64,000 nt of DNA from contig NZ_JAUGQQ010000001.1 of the NCBI RefSeq assembly GCF_030410135.1, forward strand, positions 434,001 through 498,000, written 5' to 3'. The position numbers and the translations under genes were made by a program. Of this stretch, positions 60,274-64,000 are shown piece by piece; position 1 is the stretch's first letter, and each line of letters starts with the position of its first letter. The notes under the pieces are model-generated. The model was not told the DNA's origin. It searched no databases and saw only the letters and a program-made list of their open reading frames with translations. The stretch is from Aequorivita aurantiaca (GTDB lineage: Bacteria > Bacteroidota > Bacteroidia > Flavobacteriales > Flavobacteriaceae).

Positions 60274-61218
60274 TTGAAAAAAACAATCCGCATTGGAACC
60301 CGCGACAGTGAACTTGCGCTCTGGCAAGCGAACACCGTAAAATTACAGCTTGAAAGTTTAGGTTATACTACACAATTAGTGCCCGTTAAATCCGAAGGCG
60401 ATTTAATATTGGACAAACCGCTTTACGAAATGGGCATTACCGGAATTTTCACCAAAACCCTGGATATCGCAATGCTCAATGGCACCGTGGATATAGCTGT
60501 GCATAGTATGAAGGACGTGCCCACCCGGTTACCCTACGGAATAGTGCAGACCGCTGTTTTGGAACGAGCTACTTCGGAAGATATTTTGGTGTCAAATACT
60601 AAAATTGATTATGAAAAACCTTGCACGATCGCAACCGGAAGTTTACGAAGAAAAGCACAATGGCTACATCGATACCCTCACCACACGGTGGTGGATTTGC
60701 GCGGAAATGTAAATACGCGCCTTCAAAAGTTGAAGGACAACAATTGGGACGGGGCTATTTTCGCGAAAGCGGGAATGGAAAGATTGAATTTTATATTCGA
60801 AAACGAGATACAAAATCCCACATTTAAAGGAGTTTGGGAGCCATTAGATTGGATGATACCTGCGCCGGCCCAAGGAGCAATGGTGGTTGTGGCTTTGGAA
60901 AAGGATGAATTTTCAAAGGAAGCTACTTCAAATTTGAATCATGAAAATTCAGAAATCTGCACTTTTGTTGAACGCGAATTTTTAAGGATTTTGGAAGGCG
61001 GTTGCACCGCTCCAATTGGGGCATTCGCGGAAATTATTGGAGAAGAAATTCTTTTTAAAGGTTGTCTTTTTTCGCTAGACGGAAAAACGAAACTTGAAAT
61101 TGAAAAACGAGTTTTGATTACATCTTATAAGGGATTTGGAAAGGAATGTGCCACGTATATTTTGAAAAATGGCGGCTCGGAACTGATGAAAATAATCAAG
61201 GCCCAAACCAAATTGTGA
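60274..61218 (+). CDS. hemC: Porphobilinogen deaminase (hydroxymethylbilane synthase)
   Basis: Joins four porphobilinogens into hydroxymethylbilane using a covalent dipyrromethane cofactor. The 314-residue protein starts at TTG with KKTIRIGTRDSELALWQA and has the conserved VAVHSMKDVPTRLP, IATGSLRRKAQW, DLRGNVNTRLQKL and the cofactor-binding Cys244 in LEGGCTAPIGAF. It follows hemA with a 2-base gap. The TTG start (not ATG) may lower its translation relative to hemA; no ATG fits the N-terminus. Confidence 0.96.
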   Translation: MKKTIRIGTRDSELALWQANTVKLQLESLGYTTQLVPVKSEGDLILDKPLYEMGITGIFTKTLDIAMLNGTVDIAVHSMKDVPTRLPYGIVQTAVLERATSEDILVSNTKIDYEKPCTIATGSLRRKAQWLHRYPHHTVVDLRGNVNTRLQKLKDNNWDGAIFAKAGMERLNFIFENEIQNPTFKGVWEPLDWMIPAPAQGAMVVVALEKDEFSKEATSNLNHENSEICTFVEREFLRILEGGCTAPIGAFAEIIGEEILFKGCLFSLDGKTKLEIEKRVLITSYKGFGKECATYILKNGGSELMKIIKAQTKL

Positions 61219-61266
61219 AAAAATAAAACCTCATAAGTTTTAAAAATCCGGGAGTTTTAGCTGATA

Positions 61267-61917
61267 ATGAAAACCATTTTATCCACAAAAAAACTGAGTC
61301 TTTCGCAAATGGAACTGCTGTTGAATGCAGGAGTTTCGCTTGTAGAATATAACGCAATAAAAATTGAAACCGTTTCTTTTGAAGCTCCGCTGAAAATTGA
61401 GAACGCAATTTTTACGAGTCAAAATGGGATAAAAGCATTTTTTGAAAACGGTGTCCGTTCAAGCGCAGTCGAGAACTGCTTTTGTGTGGGTGAAAAGACA
61501 AAAATACTTTTAGAAAACAATGGGTTCCAAGTAATTAAAATGACGGAATATGCTTCAGAATTGGCCGATTATTTAGTGAAAAACCATAAATCGGAAGCAT
61601 TTCATTTTTTCTGCGGAAATATTCGAAGCGATGAAATTCCGACAAAACTGAATAAAAATAAAATTCCTTTGGAAGAAATTGAGGTTTACAAAACAACATT
61701 GAATCCAATGAAATTTAAGAGAAATTTTGACGCTGTTTTATTTTTTAGTCCCAGCGGCGTTCGAAGTTTTTTTACGGAAAATGAAGATATTGAAATGGCG
61801 GTTTGTATTGGGAAAACAACCGCTTCCGAAGCAAAAAATTATACCGATAAAGTAGTAATTTCGAATGCAACCACTGTGGAAAGTGTGATTGCGAAAGCGG
61901 TAAAAACTTTAAGATAA
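61267..61917 (+). CDS. hemD: Uroporphyrinogen-III synthase
   Basis: Closes and inverts hydroxymethylbilane to uroporphyrinogen III. The 216-residue protein shows the weakly conserved two-domain HemD fold: ILSTKKLSLSQMELLLNAG, NAIFTSQNGIKAFFENG, HFFCGNIRSDEIP and DAVLFFSPSGVRSFFTEN, ending with CIGKTTASEA. The family is poorly conserved in general, and position between hemC and hemE supports the call. The downstream gap contains a palindromic repeat. Confidence 0.9.
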   Translation: MKTILSTKKLSLSQMELLLNAGVSLVEYNAIKIETVSFEAPLKIENAIFTSQNGIKAFFENGVRSSAVENCFCVGEKTKILLENNGFQVIKMTEYASELADYLVKNHKSEAFHFFCGNIRSDEIPTKLNKNKIPLEEIEVYKTTLNPMKFKRNFDAVLFFSPSGVRSFFTENEDIEMAVCIGKTTASEAKNYTDKVVISNATTVESVIAKAVKTLR

Positions 61918-61938
61918 ATTTAGTTAAACAGTAAACAG

Positions 61939-61962
61939 ATTCCCGTCTACACGGGAATGACA
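61939..61962. repeat. Palindromic repeat-like element between hemD and hemE
   Basis: ATTCCCGT-CTAC-ACGGGAAT forms a perfect 8-bp hairpin, followed by GACA and then the hemE start. From memory, similar TTCCCG...CGGGAATGAC elements are dispersed in many bacterial genomes. Here it sits directly upstream of hemE, inside the presumed heme operon. Confidence 0.65.
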
Positions 61963-61964
61963 TT

Positions 61965-62993
61965 ATGATTAAAAATGACCTATTCTTAAAAGCTCTTCGC
62001 GGCGAAACTGTGGAACGGCCACCAGTTTGGATGATGCGCCAAGCCGGAAGATATTTGCCTGAATTTCAGGAAATAAAAGCGAAATACGACTTTTTCACCC
62101 GTTGTCAAACGCCTGAACTTGCCAGTGAAATTACGGTGCAACCTATCCGCAGATACGGAATGGACGCTGCGATTCTGTTCAGCGACATTTTAGTAATTCC
62201 GCAGGCGATGAACATTCACGTTGAAATGAAACCAAACATCGGCCCCTGGGTGCCAGAGCCCATTCGTTCCCAAAAGGATTTGGAGCGCGTAATCGTTGCC
62301 GATATAAGCGAAACTTTGGGTTACGTAATGGAAGCCATAAAAATGACCAAGGAAAAACTGAACAACGAAATTCCGTTGATAGGTTTTGCTGGCAGTCCGT
62401 GGACCATTTTGTGTTATTGCGTACAAGGGCAAGGCTCCAAAAATTTTGATAAAGCAAAGGAATTTTGCTTTACACAACCAAAAGCGGCGCACGAATTACT
62501 TCAGAAAATTACCGATACCACAATTTTATATTTAAAAGAAAAGGTAAAGGCAGGCGTTAATGCCGTGCAGGTTTTTGACAGTTGGGGCGGAATGCTTTCA
62601 CCCACTGACTATCAGGAATTTAGCTGGAAATATATGCAGCAAATTATTGACGCGCTGAAAGATGACACGCACGTAATCGCCTTCGGGAAGGGGTGTTGGT
62701 TCGCTTTGGACACGATGGCGAAAAGCGGTGCTTCGGCCTTGGGTGTGGATTGGACTTGCTCACCTAAAAACGCACGTTATTTAACGGGGGGCAAAATTAC
62801 TTTGCAGGGAAATTTTGACCCAACTCGACTTTTCAGCCCACCATCCGAAATTAAAAAAATGGTGAAGCAAATGATTGATGAATTTGGAAAAGACCGATAT
62901 ATCGTGAACCTCGGCCACGGAATTCTGCCTAATATTCCATTGGAAAATGCGGGTGCATTTATTGAAGCGGTAAAGGAATACAGGGCCATTTAA
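61965..62993 (+). CDS. hemE: Uroporphyrinogen decarboxylase
   Basis: Removes four carboxyl groups from uroporphyrinogen III to give coproporphyrinogen III. The 342-residue protein has the conserved [17 protein letters not shown] near residue 17, [43 protein letters not shown] and [11 protein letters not shown]. Length is normal. The start is 3 bases after a palindromic element. The stop overlaps the next gene by one base. Confidence 0.96.
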   Translation: MIKNDLFLKALRGETVERPPVWMMRQAGRYLPEFQEIKAKYDFFTRCQTPELASEITVQPIRRYGMDAAILFSDILVIPQAMNIHVEMKPNIGPWVPEPIRSQKDLERVIVADISETLGYVMEAIKMTKEKLNNEIPLIGFAGSPWTILCYCVQGQGSKNFDKAKEFCFTQPKAAHELLQKITDTTILYLKEKVKAGVNAVQVFDSWGGMLSPTDYQEFSWKYMQQIIDALKDDTHVIAFGKGCWFALDTMAKSGASALGVDWTCSPKNARYLTGGKITLQGNFDPTRLFSPPSEIKKMVKQMIDEFGKDRYIVNLGHGILPNIPLENAGAFIEAVKEYRAI

Positions 62994-63478
62994 TGAGCAT
63001 TCTGTCGCGGATACGAGAGTTGAGTTTTTCGCGATTGTGGCGGCTTGGTTGGATTGGCATTCAAAATCCCTTAATGGTTTGGCCAACTTTTAAGGCGACA
63101 AAAAAAACGATGGAAATTTGTGATGCACTATTTGGAAAAGCCCATCACAGAAATAATAGCAGCAATTCTTTTCGGCATGCGCTGTGGAATATTTTGATTT
63201 GTAAAAACGCTTTTCAGGTTATGAATGATGGCGAAAAAGCAATTTCTTGGGCGGAAAAAATTACAAGTTTGCACGAAAAATTAATGCCGAACAATGCTTT
63301 GGAAGAAGCGATGGATCTTCATAATAATGAACTCGGAAGAATTTATTTTGGCGAACTTGAAAATACATCCGAAGAAGAAATTGTTCATTTTTTGAAATTA
63401 AAAATGGACGAGGCGATAAAAATTTCAGAAGTATCTGAAATTCAGAATCACAGACATAACTTAGTTTATATAGTATAA
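62993..63478 (+). CDS. Hypothetical protein coupled to hemE
   Basis: A 161-residue soluble protein with SNSFRHALWNILICKNAF and AMDLHNNELGRIYFGEL, two motifs with His, Asn and Glu residues that could form a metal site. It resembles the small uncharacterised proteins found next to hemE/hemF in Flavobacteriaceae (DUF6973-like, from memory). It is tightly packed: it overlaps both hemE and the next gene by one base. Function is unknown. Confidence 0.72.
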   Translation: MSILSRIRELSFSRLWRLGWIGIQNPLMVWPTFKATKKTMEICDALFGKAHHRNNSSNSFRHALWNILICKNAFQVMNDGEKAISWAEKITSLHEKLMPNNALEEAMDLHNNELGRIYFGELENTSEEEIVHFLKLKMDEAIKISEVSEIQNHRHNLVYIV

Positions 63479-64000
63479 TGCTCAAAAACATTCTAAACGC
63501 AATAAAAGCATACGGCGGAACTTTAGGGCTTATTAATAAACTTGGCCTTTGGAAGTATTTTGTAGTGCCAATGGCCATCAGTTTTTTCACGGCAGTTTTA
63601 ATTGGTTTTACTGCTTGGGGTTTGAGCGATAATTTGGGAAATTTCATTTCGAGAATTTGGTTTTGGGACTGGGGTGCGGAAACTTTTAGGATTATCAGCG
63701 ATTTCATCGGTGCACTTATCATTATCGCTTTGGGAATTATTCTCTACCGGCACATTGTTATGGCATTGAGCGCGCCTTTTATGAGCCCTGTTTCTGAAAA
63801 AATTGAAAGACATTTGTATGGCATCAGTCATTCACATCGCAACACTTCAAATGCAGAACAACTTTGGCGCGGAATTCGCATAAACGTTCGGAATTTGCTG
63901 TTGGAATTGCTCTTTACCCTTCCCATTTTGTTGCTGAGTTTAATTCCTATTCTTAATATTTTTACGACTGTTTTGCTGTATTTGGTGCAAAGTTATTACG
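63478..64000 (+). CDS. EI24/CysZ-like membrane protein (3' partial)
   Basis: The reading frame from the ATG at 63478 runs through to the window end without a stop. The first 174 residues contain four hydrophobic segments (for example YFVVPMAISFFTAVLIGFT and FIGALIIIALGIILY) and SAPFMSPVSEKIERHL between them, the usual pattern of the EI24-domain family, which includes the sulfate permease CysZ. It overlaps the previous gene by one base. A different substrate from sulfate is possible, and the gene is incomplete here. Confidence 0.8.
   Translation, partial: MLKNILNAIKAYGGTLGLINKLGLWKYFVVPMAISFFTAVLIGFTAWGLSDNLGNFISRIWFWDWGAETFRIISDFIGALIIIALGIILYRHIVMALSAPFMSPVSEKIERHLYGISHSHRNTSNAEQLWRGIRINVRNLLLELLFTLPILLLSLIPILNIFTTVLLYLVQSYY

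Noticed and set aside
1-64000. CRISPR array, prophage, integron or transposase
   Set aside because: No regularly spaced repeats, no integrase/transposase motif and no run of phage genes were seen; gene content is housekeeping throughout.

Overview
The window is a chromosomal stretch of a member of the Bacteroidota, most likely the family Flavobacteriaceae. The evidence is the A+T-rich sequence, near absence of Shine-Dalgarno sequences, repeated use of the Bacteroidota -7 promoter element TAnnTTTG, a type IX secretion (T9SS) sorting tail, a TonB-dependent receptor with a carboxypeptidase-like N-terminal domain, a ribonucleotide reductase whose ATP-cone sits on NrdB, and a hemA-hemC-hemD-hemE cluster. 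Nearly all genes are housekeeping or cell-envelope genes. I see no phage, insertion sequence, CRISPR array, rRNA or obvious genomic island.

Layout. 1-6.8 kb: mfd (5' end outside the window), an antitoxin gene with a toxin partner broken by a stop codon, an HTH-membrane regulator, yraN, an LD-carboxypeptidase and a lipoprotein. 6.8-14.8 kb: metG, tex, an EamA transporter with a small Cys-rich gene, recQ and a short ssb. 15-21.3 kb: two exported ferritin-like proteins, a TMEM175 channel, a CBS protein, an M28 peptidase and an NAD-dependent epimerase. 21.3-31.5 kb: an M13 peptidase, a lipoprotein, an SDR-type threonine dehydrogenase, tRNA-Arg(CCT), nrdB-nrdA, topoisomerase IB, tRNA-Asn(GTT), and an ECF sigma factor with its probable anti-sigma/TPR partner. 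31.7-45 kb, the metal region: rseP, SCO1, feoA-feoB with two tandem Cys-tailed FeoB-associated microproteins, and a DtxR-SBP-ATPase-permease-permease operon divergent from a TonB receptor and a thioredoxin-like protein. 45-56.7 kb: a TerB/DnaJ protein, bacilliredoxin, plsC, an HD hydrolase, a radical SAM enzyme, hsp20, enoyl-CoA hydratase, a histidine kinase, hemJ, a T9SS cargo protein, a duplicated-domain lipoprotein and a MATE pump. 56.8-64 kb: hemH, an AraC regulator, then hemA-hemC-hemD-hemE, a hypothetical gene and an EI24/CysZ-like gene cut by the window end.

How the genes connect. The metal region is the most coherent system. A divergent promoter pair separates the DtxR-family repressor/ABC importer operon from a TonB receptor whose plug carries a CxxC motif. 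A TTTAG-N6-CTAAA dyad lies on the receptor's predicted -7 element. Both ABC permeases carry C-terminal winged-helix-like extensions, which recalls chlamydial YtgCR. Heme synthesis is represented from glutamyl-tRNA to uroporphyrinogen III decarboxylation, plus HemJ and HemH, with an AraC gene divergent from hemA.

Three short sequences of dispersed-repeat type stand out. Two lie inside essential genes and are translated in frame (in mfd and metG); one lies between hemD and hemE. Functional calls rest on recognising motifs and gene order by eye; no database search was possible.
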